Source of the DNA: Clavaria fumosa
Taxonomy: Eukaryota; Basidiomycota; Agaricomycetes; Agaricales; Clavariaceae
Direction: 5' to 3'
DNA: 64,000 bases
NCBI GenBank assembly: GCA_951802425.1
Contig: OX637799.1
Coordinates: 310,001-374,000 of the forward strand
Shown here: piece after piece, positions 22,538-33,500 of the stretch
Layout of the letters: the number at the start of each line of letters is the position of its first letter
Position numbering within the stretch: position 1 is the first letter of the stretch
Made by a program: the position numbers and the translations under genes
The notes under the pieces: model-generated
Told to the model about the DNA's origin: nothing
The model's input: the letters and a program-made list of their open reading frames with translations, nothing else
Databases searched by the model: none

Positions 22538-22776
22538 CTTTTGGACTAAAATTGTTACAAAGATTTGTACTCCATAAATGAATGCATATCAGTATACTTG
22601 TTGAGATAAAATTGAGCTGCTGAATCAAGAGCATTATTTCTGGTCCATGAGATAGGTACATCTGCTGATCCAAAGTGAGGAATCAACAGACAACTGTGCC
22701 AAATCCTATCAATGCTGACTACTTCAGCATTTGCAGAATTTTGTCAAGTAGACAAAATAATCTGATACATGCCAGT

Positions 22777-22947
22777 TGCTAGATCAAAGCTTGTAAGTGG
22801 TCTGTACCAGTGAACATATGCTAGATCAAAGCTTGTAAGTGGTCTGTACCAGTGAACATATGCTAGATCAAAGCTTGTAAGTGGTCTGTACCAGTGAACA
22901 TATGCTAGATCAAAGCTTGTAAGTGGTCTGTACCAGTGAACATATGC
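22777..22947. repeat. Four tandem copies of a 42-bp unit
   Basis: The unit TGCTAGATCAAAGCTTGTAA plus GTGGTCTGTACCAGTGAACATA recurs four times almost without change, starting at 22777. Confidence 0.95.
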
Positions 22948-22974
22948 TAAAGGATGTGGTACTATGCCCAGGCC

Positions 22975-23348
22975 ATCAGCAAAACAGCTTGGCTAAATGT
23001 AAGTATGGACTGGTATGGACTGGTGTGTAACATACCAGTCCATACCTCTCTACTGTACCATTTCATTCAATTGACCAGGTGGTGTGATGCATTCCTCTGG
23101 TCAAATTTTGAATTGACTGAAAGTAGAAGTCAAGTGTGACATGAGGGATAATTGACTGCCCCTCCACCAGTATATATTAGGTAACTGTCACCCAAAAAGG
23201 GAATTTCACCTTACAAATTGACCAATTCCTCAAATGATGTGTGACCAGTGTGATTTTTGGCCAATTTGGGGAGGTGCATGATGCATGACAGGTCAATTGA
23301 ATGAAATGGTACAGTATACTGACAACTTAGCTGAGCTGTTTTGCTGAT
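22975..23348. mobile_element. Foldback/MITE element, about 374 bp
   Basis: The left end ATCAGCAAAACAGCTTGGCT is matched by the reverse complement of the right end (AGCTGAGCTGTTTTGCTGAT). The same ends occur in a 78-bp miniature at 59151-59228. The interior has a further inverted pair, GGTATGGACTGGTGTG/CATACCAGTCCATACC near 23012-23047. There is no coding capacity. Confidence 0.7.
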
Positions 23349-23960
23349 GAGATGCTTTGGAAGATCAAAAATCTTGCTACATGAAGACCTAGTTGAAGTT
23401 GACATCAAATTGTAGACAATTGATAGCCTTAGACTAACTTTTTAATCCATCCTTTTCCACTGTGATTTGTTTTCAATGATCAAGGTAGTGTAAAAGCATG
23501 GTGGAGTTGCTGGCTTGCATGGTCCATTAGAATGGCCAGGCATTCCATGAATCTGATATAATTGTTCATCAGCTTGGGGCTTGGATGGCAACTTGACAGT
23601 AATATATTTATACACATCAAATCAATCATGATAGTTTGGATGAATATGATCTCTTCCAAAAGATTGCTCCAAAAAGGTGTTCAAAGCTTGAATAAAGCTA
23701 GGCACCCATTTATTTTGGTAAATTAGTACAGAAAATATCAATTAATTTTTTTGACATATCCACATTAATCTACAGATCAAGTAGTGTCTTATGAAAAAAA
23801 ATCTTGAGAATTGCTTGAGAATTGACTGAGAAATGGGCCAGAACATTTGTGGGTCACTGATTTGGTAAGCTTGTGGCTGTACTTGTGGCATGGTGAGAAT
23901 TGCCATCCCAGAAAGTCGTCACATGCTCTGTGTTGAACTTGTTGTTCTCTCTGCCTCCCA
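23349..23960. other. AT-rich non-coding stretch
   Basis: No gene, tandem repeat or recognised element is visible here. Confidence 0.3.
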
Positions 23961-24415
23961 CCATCACCCTCTCTCCTCCCTTTCTCCCATCCCCAGCAAC
24001 GACGACAGCAGCAACGGCACCCTCACCCTCACCTCCAACGATGACAACAATGGCGGCAGCACCCTCACCCTCTCCCTCCTCCAGTGATGACGACAACGGC
24101 GGCGGTACCCTCACCCTCTCTCTCCTCCAGCGATGACGGCGATGGTGGCGGCACCTCCTCCCTCTCCCTCTCCCTCTCCTTCAGTGACAACCACGGCAGC
24201 GGCGGCACCCTCAGCGAGGGGCCACCAGGTGCGCCCTCTCCCTTTTTTTCATGATTCTTTTCATTTTTTTTATTCTACAGGGCGATGGAGGGCAATGGCA
24301 CTTCTCCGTCTCCTCTCTCTCACTCTCCTCACTCTCACTCTCTTCCCTCTCCTCCCTCCCTCCCTCCTCCCTCTCTCCTCCCTCTTCCTTCCCCTCCCTC
24401 TCTCCTCCAGCAACT
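23961..24415. repeat. CCTC/CACCCTC-rich tandem tract
   Basis: Imperfect units of about 60 bp built of ACCCTCACCCTCTCCCTCCTCCAG and ACGACGACAACGGCGGC segments, followed by a long pyrimidine-rich CTCTCTC stretch around 24300-24410. Open frames here are low-complexity. Confidence 0.7.
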
Positions 24416-24417
24416 AT

Positions 24418-24976
24418 GACGACGGCAGCGGCAGCAGCAGCAACGCAACAGCGGCGGTGGCAGCGGCAACAGAGCAACAGCGGTGGTGGCGACAAGGGCG
24501 GCAGCAACAGCAATGGTGGCAGCAACAGCAGTGGCAGCAACATCGATGGCAGCAGCAGCAACAACAACAGTGGCGGCAGCAACAGCGACGGCAGCAACAG
24601 CGGCGGCAGCAACAGTGATGGCAGTGACAGCAACAGTGACAGCGGTGACAGCGAGGGCAGCAGCGGCGGCAACGGCGGCAGCAGCAACAACGACAGCAGG
24701 GACAGCAACAATGATGGCGATGGTGGTGGCAGCAACAACGATGGCGACAGTGGCGGCGGCAGCAACAGCGATGGCAGTGGCGACGGAGGCGGCAGCGATG
24801 GAAACGGCGGCAGCGGCAGCAACAGCAACGGCAACGGCAGTGGCAGTGACAGCGATGGCAACAGTGGTGGCAGCAACAGCAACAGCAACAGCAGCGGCAG
24901 CAACAGCAACGGTGGCAACAGCAGCAGCAGTGACAGCAACGGTGGTGGCGACAGCAGCAGCAGCAGCAGCAATGGC
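24418..24976. repeat. Trinucleotide-based (GGC/AGC/AAC)n tract, about 560 bp
   Basis: An imperfect array of GGCAGCAACAGC-type triplets. It keeps at least four frames open on both strands (Ser/Asn/Gly-rich, Ala/Thr-rich, Leu-rich, Cys/His-rich), which is expected of a triplet repeat lacking T on one strand, so no gene is called. Confidence 0.9.
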
Positions 24977-25196
24977 CCAGGCCCCCTACTGCAGTCACAG
25001 ACTGACAGCAGGGACCTGGGCCATTGATTTTGTGCTGGCTGGTGTGCAGAGGAAGGAAGGAGCAGTGGTGGCAGCAGGAAGCGGCACATAGCACTACCAT
25101 AGTCTACTGTAGTATCAACCTGGGCTACCATTTGAGACAAGTAAACTATTGAATCACCTTTGCATACTCTGGTGCATTGTATGGGATCTACTCAGT

Positions 25197-25347
25197 GCTA
25201 CAGAGCAATATATAGGAACTACCATTACTACAGAGCAATATATGGGAACTACTGTTACTACAGAGCAATATATGGGATCTACTGTTACTACAGAGCAATA
25301 TATGGGATCTACCATTACTACAGAGCAATATATGGGATCTACTGGGT
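25197..25347. repeat. Five tandem copies of a 30-bp unit
   Basis: The unit CAGAGCAATATATGGGATCT plus ACTGTTACTA repeats five times with small changes. Confidence 0.93.
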
Positions 25348-25396
25348 CTATATAACTCGTTACTAGCTACTGAGCTACTGCTGCTACCATGACTAC

Positions 25397-25881
25397 ATAG
25401 TACTATATTGTTTGAGCTTTTTTTCCTGATGTCTTTGGGCTTGGGATGCATTGTGGGTGGCTTTCTCGGTTTTCTGAGTGAGATTGTCGACTGTGGTGTT
25501 CAGGTACTGTTGCAGACTATGCAGAGCTTGCGTCTCTTCCCTTATCCCATTCAATACATCAGTGTTGCTCTGCGCTTTGGAGAGGAGCTGTGTGGTGGTG
25601 CATTTGACATTGTCAGCGATTTTGTTTAGTCTTTCAATAGTGGGGGGGGGTATCATCGCATTGGGTTCGTTGTTCAGGGACAGGGGTTCCTGAGTCCAGA
25701 GGAGCGTGGCTGTGGCATTGATGATGTCGAGTGCCTGTTTGGGGATGCGGGCCACATTGTGGGTGAGTCTCGTGAGAGCTGCTGCCAGAGATCGTGATGT
25801 GATGGTGCCATTCAGTGGGAGCAGGCCTTCCCTTTCCAGCACAGCCCTGGCTTGGGTGGTGTCATCATTCATAATTTTCAA
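25397..25881 (-). pseudogene. LINE (Tad-like) ORF1, N-terminal part
   Basis: The minus-strand frame encodes MNDDTTQARAVLEREG, the ARIPKQALDIINATATLL segment and a helical stretch, typical of the N-terminal half of Agaricomycete LINE ORF1 proteins. The frame ends where the 3.8-kb insertion begins and resumes at about 21590. The identification rests on order and composition together with the zinc-knuckle half. Confidence 0.65.
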
Positions 25882-26237
25882 CTGGCAGGGTGTGTCCTGG
25901 TGGTTGGTATGGGGGGGTCATGCTTGTGTAGTCCTGCTGCTCCCTGCGTCTTCAGTCTGGTGACTGCCGGTGTTGGTTAACATTCAGTTTTTGGCTTTAT
26001 TTTGCTGTTCTCAGCTCAGCTCTGGTATGAGTAGGTGGTTTGGAAGTGTAGATATGGTAGTTAAGAGGCTCTTGTAAGGACTATGGTACTAGGCGACTGG
26101 GTATTCTTGATTTTGTCATTGGGTTTTTATGGTGTTGTCATGGTCACCTAGAAAGGAAGTCCCCCTGTCAGAGCTTTATCCAGTACTCAGAGGCCTTTTC
26201 TCCCTCTGTCTTTCAGTACCAAGTATGGAACAATATT
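25882..26237. other. Gap between LINE and YR-retroelement remnants
   Basis: Non-coding; presumably the LINE 5' region and the 5' region of the neighbouring element. No motif is recognised. Confidence 0.3.
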
Positions 26238-27600
26238 GTGGACTGTGACCAGTCTGCCCAACTAGCAGCAATGCAAGCCCTGGATTGCGACCACTCCGCC
26301 CAACTAGCTGCGATGCGGGCATCTCTCAGTTCAAACCATACCCCCCAGCCCTTTCATTCCATGGCGGGTGGCATCCCTCCCACAAATAGCAGATGCCGAG
26401 GGGGCTGCCTTGCCACCCAGGCCCTGACAGCAGGTCCTTGGGGGGGGGCCGCCCCACCTGATGTTTCATCTGTCTCACTTCCTCACATAGCAGAAGAGAC
26501 TGCCCCTCTACCAATAATGGTTTCCTCATGAAATCCTGCGATGGGATGTGGAAGCTGCCCACCCTCTTCGGAGACAGTGTCTGCTTCCGTTTCAATGGCT
26601 CACACAGATGCTTGACAAGTGCCTGCCCCTTTGCACATGTCTGCTCCCTGTGTGGCTTGAGCGAACACTGTGCCCAAGGCCACCCTCTCTAACCTTCTCC
26701 CAATTGTGACCCCACTTCATTGGGAATGCTGGCAAAACTTGCTGGCTTCCACTGGTTTTCTGTTGGAGTATGGTGATGTCATTGTAGGCCTGAAGCATGG
26801 CTTCAGTATTGGTATCTCCTCATCCCTCTCATGCACTTTTTCACCCCCAAACCACAAGTCTGCCATTGAAAATGAAGAAATAATTGATAAACATGTAGAT
26901 TCTGAACTTGCATTAGGATGCTACTCTGGTCCCTTTTCCCCTTCCAAGATGTCTGACACCTTCAGGCACTATTGCACTGTGCAACTCGGTGTCATCTTTG
27001 ATTCCTCCTCAGGGAAAGCCTGGGTCATAAATGACCACTCATTTCCCTGCAATGATCCCTCTACCAGCTCCACAAACTCTGAGATTGATGCCACCCTCTT
27101 TCCCTGTGACTGGGGGTCCTGGCTTGACTGCTTTTTGGCCATCCTAGAAGTGCCCATTGGAACTGAAGTTGCTGTCTTTGATGTCAATTCCACTCACCAC
27201 CACATGCTGACCTTGCCCCAAGACTGCCTCCATGTCTGCATCACATGGAAGGGCTTTGTTTATGTTGACCACTGCTGTTGCTTTGGCTGCACAAGCTCAA
27301 GCAGGATCTTTGGCTGAGTTGCTGATGCAATCATGGCTATTTACATAAAGATGGGTGTGAATAAAATCATCAAATGGGCCGACGACTTCACTTTCTGGTG
27401 CTTCCCACTTCACAACCCCCCAGACAACATCCTGCCTGTCTCATACCCCACCTTCTCCTTTGATGAATCCCTAATTCATTCCATTGTCACTTCCCTTGGC
27501 TGGCCATGGTCTGAGAAACTGGGAAAATGTCTCCCCATTTGCCTCTATGTTCAAGTACCTTGGGCTCATATGGAACCTTGTTGACAAGTCAGTATGCCTC

Positions 27601-27890
27601 TATCAGACTGGGTCTCACACAACTTAAGCGTAAGGTCATGACGACAATACTAAGATAAGGGGAAAAGAGTACAAAAACGAAAACGATGAGATACTTATAG
27701 CGAGAGCCCTGGCACTTGCTGGCGTTCCCACGCTCAGACCCTCGGGTCACGTGATGCGCCCAGGCCGAGGTCATGTGATCTTACATGATTACATAATCCA
27801 ACCCAGCCACAGGTCATGTGACCTTCCAACAACCCTCCCCAGTTTCTCCATAACTCCTCTTTGGGATGGCTTATGTAAGTGATCTTAACA
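27601..27890 (-). repeat. 3' LTR of family 1 gypsy
   Basis: Minus-strand sequence runs TGTTAAGATCACTTAC to CAGTCTGATA. It keeps eight CpG sites that read TpG or CpA in the 5' LTR at 33501-33791. Confidence 0.93.
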
Positions 27891-27901
27891 TCACCCCCCT
27901 C

Positions 27902-29143
27902 TTAAGGCTGGGCATCCCAACCAGCTAGCTTGGCCTTGTCGGGGTGGGAGAGGAAGAAGTCCCAGAGAAGCAACGTTACATTAGTGAGGTTCCTATGGGG
28001 TTCCCAAGTGTTTTCCTCCACTGGGTATCCCAACCACTTCACCAAGTACTTCACCTCATGCCCCACCTTCTTAACATCAAGGATCGCCTCCACATCATAC
28101 TCCAGGTGGTCATCATTGATCATAGGGGGCAGAGGGGGAGGCAGGTTCTGAGAAGGGAAGGAAGGGGGATGGTAAGGCATCAACAGCAACTCGTTGAAGA
28201 CCCGATAGATGCGCCAGGCCCGAGGGAGCTTGAGGCGATACCCAGCAGGTCCCACCTTCTCCTCAACTGCAAAGGGGCCTGCTCTCTTGTTGTCAAGCTT
28301 TTTAGAGGGCCGGTCCATCTTCAAGTTTCTAGTATCCAGCCAGACCAGATCTCCCTCAGAGTACTCCTGACTCAGGTGTTTCCCCTTATTGTAGCTCTTC
28401 TTCATCGCTGCCACCACTTTCCCCATCGCCTCCTTGGCTGCCCTTCGGGACTCTGTGAGCTTAGCCATCCACTCGTCCACTGCCGGGTTCACCTCAGAAG
28501 GTGGGCGGAGTCCCCCATTCCAAGGGTGTCATCCATAATTGAGGAAGAAAGGCATCTGTCCAGTCACTGAGTGCTCATGATTGTTAAGAGCAAACTCCAC
28601 AGTGGACAACCATTCGGCCCAGTCATCCTGGAGATGGTCCACATAAGCCCGGAGATAGATCTCCATCTCCTGGTTCACCCGTTCTGTTTGTCCATCAGTC
28701 TGCAGATGAAAGGCAGTACTTGGATTTGCCTTTACCCGGATCATGGAGTAGAACTCCTTCATGAAGTGGGACATGAACTGGGAGCCCTGGTCACTCACAA
28801 CCTTGTGAGGGACTCCATGGTCATGAAACACTCGATCCCAGAGGAGATGTGCTGCTCCAAGTCCTGTGAGGTTGAGCCTGATCGCTTCGAGCAGTGTCCA
28901 TTTCATGAACTTGTCGACGATGACAAGGATGGCATTATGTCCATGGGAGAGGGGGAGGGGACCAACTATGTCCCATGAGATCACTGACCAGGGACCATCA
29001 GGAACTGGATGGGGGTGCAGTGGGGCAGCATGCTTGGTACGGTCAGGCTTTGTCCTCTGGCATGTCTCACACCCCTGGGCATACTGATCCGCATCCTTCA
29101 CCATGTCCAGCCACCAATAACCCTTCACCAGTGCTGCTCTCAA
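27902..29143 (-). pseudogene. Integrase and chromodomain of family 1 gypsy
   Basis: The frame 29143-28529 carries the H2C2-type end CETCQRTKPDRTKH and the DDE core: WDIVGPLPLS, VVSDQGSQF and the Glu in NQEME about 35 residues later. The frame 28492-27902 continues with the integrase C-terminal region (KGDLVWL-like EGDLVWLDTRN) and a chromodomain, EYDVEAILDVKK through KWLGYPVEENTWEP. A stop and frameshift near 28520 separate the two. Chromodomain integrases usually direct insertion to modified histones; here the element is broken. Confidence 0.85.
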
Positions 29144-29260
29144 CTTCTGGGATCCAGGGTGTCCAGCAGCAGGGAGGTCATGCTCAAACTCGAGGACAGC
29201 CTCACGAGCTCCTAGGGGGACCCAAGTGACTATCCCCTTTCACCAGAGTCCAGCACAATC

Positions 29261-31244
29261 TCATGTCCACTCATCATCAAGCTCCTCTGGCTTCTGTATG
29301 TGTACTGTGCTATTTTTCTGGAGTAGCATCTCCATTTCCGATGTGAACGACACACAGACTTCCATTTCCAGGAAAACCTGCACTGGTGCATCCTCCTCCA
29401 CCATCTCTCCATAGTCCGGTCTCTGGGAGAGTGTATCTGCCTTTGTATTCAACTTGCCAGTGCAGTACTTTATCTCAAAGTCAAAGCACTGGAGCTCTCC
29501 AACCCAACAGACCTGCCTCGGTTTCAACTTCTGGGGCTTCTGGAAGTACTGGAGGTTTGCATGGTCTGTCCAGATCTCAATTGTCTCATCCACTCCAATG
29601 AGGTACACCCGCCACTCACGAAGTGCCCGAATCACAGCCAAGAACTCCTTGTCGTACACATCATAGTTCTTCTCAGCTGCAGTGAGGGCCTTGGAGATAT
29701 AGTCAACAACTCTCCAGGTTCCATCTGTCTGCTGCTGCGAGAGCACTCCACCAGTCACCAGGTTACTTGCATCTGTCTCTACCTTCCATCTCCCTTTGTC
29801 CTGAGGCAGAGCCAAGACTGGGGCTGATACAAGTGCCTGACAGAGATCTCAGAAGGCTGCTTCCTCCTCCTCCTCCCATTTCCATGGAACATTCCCAGTC
29901 AGCCAGAAGAGTGGCTTTGCCCAGGCAGAAAGATTCGGGATGTGCCAGCGGAGGTAGTTCAACATCCCATTGAACCTCTGGACATCCTTCACATTCCTAG
30001 GACGTGGCCAATCTCAGACTGCTGCACCCTTGGCTGGGTCATGCTCTAGCCAGTTGTGAAAGATCTTCATCCCCAGGAAGATGATCTCACTCTTCTCAAA
30101 CTCGCATTTACTGAGTTTGAGACACAACCCATTCTCTCCAAACTTCCTCAAGACTCGATCCATCCAGTACCGGTGTGTAGCCAAGTCCTCTGCAAACACA
30201 ATGACATCATCCACATAGGCCCTCACATGTCCTCCTGCAATCTCCTCCCTCAACACGTGATTCATGAAGTGTTGGAAGGTAGCAGGGGCATTCTGTAGTC
30301 CAAACCACATAACTGCAGGTTCAAAGAGTCCATGAGGTGTCAAGAAGGCACAGTGGTGCTGGTGCTCTGGCCAGACCTGCATGGATGGGAAACCTCCCTT
30401 TGCATCAATCTTAGAGTAGATCAATGCTCCCTTAAGTAGTGTTGCCACAGCTATGACTAGTAGCTGACTAATAGCCATAGCCATAGCTGATTGTAGCTGT
30501 AGCCTAGCTGGCAATCAGCTATGGCTACAAAGCAGCTATGACTATGGCTATTGATATTTCCATAGCTGATAGCTGCAGCTAAGCTATGGCTAGGTTTGAT
30601 GTAAAGTTTCAAGTGAAATAAGTTGAGAATAGCACTTTATCTTTCAAATATTTCACCATTAAATGCTCTATTATCTTGTTAGCCATGCTGTAACTCACCT
30701 TTTTATCCCTGCTGTGCTGACTTTATCATTCTTAGACTTGTTGCATATGAACCAGCCTATGAACTGACAGTGACAGGGGTTGTAACTGATGATAGTAGTG
30801 GCATTGCACTATTAGTCAAAGTAGCAGTACTGCAGTGTCATGGCCACCAGGGCATTACAGCAGTGAGAATGAACACATAATTATAATATAAGAGTTGGCA
30901 GCTAAGCCATGACTATAGTCAGCTAAACTCACTAGCTGCAGCTATGACTACAGCTAAGACAAATTGAGACCAGCTAGAGTAGTCACTAGCCGCAGCTGGT
31001 CTAGCTGGCTCGTGACTAGTCTAGCTGCGGCAACACTACCCTTAAGCACATCCACTGTGTCTCAGATGCAGGGAAGGGGGTACTTGTCCTTGACCAGGTG
31101 TGCATTCAGCCTCGAGTAGTCAATAATTGGCCACAGCTTGTCCTTCTCATGTTTGAAGAAGAAGGGGCTGGCATACGGGGATTTCGAGGGCCGGATTTGT
31201 CCAGAAGCAAGCTGCTCATCCACCCAATGGTTCATCTCCACCAT
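29261..31244 (-). pseudogene. Reverse transcriptase and RNase H of family 1 gypsy, split by a MITE
   Basis: The RT N-terminal part (31244-31062) contains QIRPSKSPYASPFFF and WPIIDYSRLNAH, then a stop. After the 602-bp MITE the frame resumes with YSKIDAKGGF, MWFGLQNAPATFQ and the catalytic VRAYVDDVIVF. The RNase H segment 29815-29261 begins VETDASNLVTGGVLSQ and includes KALTAAEKNYDVYDKEFLA. Because of the MITE and at least three in-frame stops it cannot give a full polyprotein. Confidence 0.85.
30437..31038. mobile_element. hAT-type MITE, copy 2 (602 bp)
   Basis: It has the same sequence family and ends as 18160-18760 (TAGTGTTGCC...GGCAACACTA) and is flanked by a perfect 8-bp duplication CCCTTAAG (30429-30436 and 31039-31046). 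It sits in the RT frame of the gypsy at 27601-33791, so it inserted after that element did. Confidence 0.95.
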
Positions 31245-31325
31245 CTCCTGCTGTGTCAGTGAGTATAGCTTGGAGGAGAGGTGCTCAGGGTCCTTTTTGA
31301 ACTCAATTTTAATATTGAAGTCCAG

Positions 31326-31847
31326 TCAGGAGCGGGGAAGCTCATCCCACTTCACTTCACTAAAAACCAAAGGGTAGTGGCTGGGCCAATCAGGGGTAGG
31401 GCCAGAGTTGGGAAAACAGGTGTCCAAAATACTCACAGATGTGAGGGTACTAGTTTTCGGGGGTGCAGGGGCTTGTGGGGATGGAGAACACTGTGGGGGG
31501 CAGTGGGTAAGGCTCAGCTCTGCCTTCTTCCAGTCAATGTCAGGGTTGTGTCGCTTGAGCCAGTCATGCCCAAGGATGACTTTGTGGGTTTGGATCTTCC
31601 CTAGCAGGAAGTGGATCCATTCACAATGGTCACCCATCATCACCAGCAGCTCGATTCCATACCAGATTTTACCCTCTCTATTCTGTGACCCATCCACATT
31701 GTACATCATGATTGGGTTCAGCAGGGGAGATGGTTCCAGTCCTGCTCTTCTTGCCCACTCCAGGTCCATGAAGCAGTTGGTGCATCCTGAGTCAACAAGG
31801 GCCTTCATCGTAGCCCCCTTGCCAGTGCTGAGAGCCTCCAAGTGCAC
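31326..31847 (-). pseudogene. Aspartic protease region of family 1 gypsy
   Basis: The frame contains ALVDSGCTNCFMDLEWARRA, the catalytic DSG of a retropepsin, and VILGHDWLKRHNPDIDW, the usual second hydrophobic motif. It lies between the gag and RT frames as in all gypsy elements. Confidence 0.8.
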
Positions 31848-32403
31848 CTGGATGGCTAGCTCTCATGGCATGTGTTTCCCCACTTCTGGCTGCACCATGG
31901 TTGGGTGCTCTGCCAGCCTCACTTCCTCCTTCACCTCAGCCCCAATTCAGGTATGTCTCCACTGCAAGATAGTATATCAGGGTATACTTGCAGCAGGCAC
32001 AGGGACAGAATGGGGGCTGGCACAGTTCTTCTCCCCAGCAGGAGCCCTCCTTTCTTTCTCATATGGCTCCAGGCAGGCTCGGAGCTGCACAATCTCTTTC
32101 TCATACTCCTCCGCCATTTGGGGGGCACCTGGTACTGCACAGGTTTGGGCCCTTGGGATCTGCAGATGCATATCGGGCAGGGGACAGAATCGGATAGCAT
32201 GCCCAATCTGGTGGCATCAGAAACAATGTCTCTCATCAGCAGGGGCACATCCACAGCCCATGGCCACATTCAGAGGGTGCGAGAGGGTTGCGGCAGGTCG
32301 CGAAAAGGTCACGGTGGGTTGCACAGGGGTCACGAAAGGTCGCACAGGGGGTCGCAATGGGTTGTGGTGTCCATTCCATGACTATTGCATCAAATCACCT
32401 TTG

Positions 32404-32838
32404 CTAGGCATCCAGTCTTTCTGCCAGCACTTTCCATCCTCCATATGTCTCTGGCATTGGGGAGACACCATAGATTCTCTCCACCAACCTCCTACTCAGG
32501 TTCAACTCCAGCCAATGGACTAGGATTCCTGAGTCCTTCTCTGCACTCAACTTCGCCCATCGGAACAGTGTCTCAAATTTTGCAAAGAACTCTGGTGCTG
32601 TCGTGGCACCCTGTTTCAACCCTGCAATATCGGCAAGGGCAGTTGCACAGTCATTTGGGTCATCGAATGCATGCTTCATCTCCTCCACAAACTCTGCCCA
32701 GGTTCCAGCTTCACCGCTACCCAGGATCTCTTCCACCTTCATATTTGCCCACTCTGCAGTGAATCCTTCTCCAGTAATTTTGCTCAGAGCAAAAAGGACC
32801 TTCACCAGGTCCACAGCATAGACAGTTGGGTTCACCAT
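32404..32838 (-). pseudogene. Gag of family 1 gypsy
   Basis: The frame encodes a retrotransposon gag domain: FALSKITGEGFTAEWANM, then GTWAEFVEEMKHAF, FFAKFETLFRWAKL and VERIYGVSPMPETY. A closely similar gag lies at 60920-61494 in a truncated second copy. Confidence 0.85.
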
Positions 32839-33488
32839 AAACAGGAGGTGAAGGGATCAGAGGAATGTACAAAAGTTCCTTTTCTGCCCATCAAAGGGGG
32901 CAACAGCTAGGTCCAGCATCATTCTATGGCACTGTAAAATAAAGTTCCGGGCCTTGGGCACTCAGGATTTCTTCAATCTCTTAACAGTCCTGTCCTCTCA
33001 GGCTGCTCTTCTAGGTACTTATGTATCTATTGAACTCTTATTCTATGAAACTATTGCTAATGTGGGGCCCAAAAGGTGTCCCAGGTGGTTGCCCCACAAC
33101 TCTTAATGAGTTGCCTGTGCACCCTTCTGACAATGGTCACAGAGCAAGGGCCCTGTCCACTGGACCAGGAAACTACAGAAAGACTGTGTAGAGGGCCTTT
33201 CTGTGCCCTGTACACTACACAATTCACTGGGAGGGGTATGGTGGCTGTAAAATAAAGTTCCAGGCCTTGGGCACTCAGTATCACTTGGGGAGGGTCACAG
33301 TAGACTTCCTCCAGGTCTGGTCACATGTATCTACACACAGTAAAAAATTCGTGTGGTTCTGTTACACACTGCAGGCAGGGTAAAGAAGAAGAGGATGATA
33401 GGGGCTGAGCTGTGACAATGTGTCACAGTTTGAGATTAAGGGTCCAGGCTAGCTGGGTTAGGACACAGGGCTAGGGCGGACAGGTGTG

Positions 33489-33499
33489 ATCTTAGTATT
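33489..33499 (-). promoter_or_regulatory. Self-complementary primer-binding site of family 1 gypsy
   Basis: The minus strand reads AATACTAAGAT one nucleotide inside the 5' LTR border. It is the exact complement of ATCTTAGTATT in the LTR (plus coordinates 33546-33556). No tRNA-complementary site is apparent. This matches the self-priming layout known for Tf1/sushi chromoviruses. Confidence 0.7.
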
Positions 33500-33500
33500 A

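Larger units (their letters stand above)
21591..25396. repeat. 3.8-kb insertion splitting LINE ORF1, built of tandem repeats
   Basis: This block separates the two halves of the LINE ORF1. It holds a 61-bp array, a solo LTR, a 42-bp array, a foldback element, a trinucleotide tract and a 30-bp array, each listed separately. Its outer edges share GTAGTCATGGTAG-like sequence (about 21730 direct; about 25390 on the complementary strand), hinting at terminal inverted repeats. No coding gene was found inside. Confidence 0.6.

Noticed and set aside
21704..22947. CRISPR-like spaced repeats
   Set aside because: The units are direct tandem repeats without unique spacers, and the genome is eukaryotic.
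24211..25140. Long Leu-rich (309 codons), Ser/Gly-rich and Ala-rich frames on both strands
   Set aside because: They are by-products of the CCTC-rich and trinucleotide repeat tracts; several frames are open at once and none has a motif.
31408..32523. Plus-strand frame of 371 codons
   Set aside because: It is antisense to the gag-protease region of the minus-strand gypsy, whose frames carry the conserved motifs.
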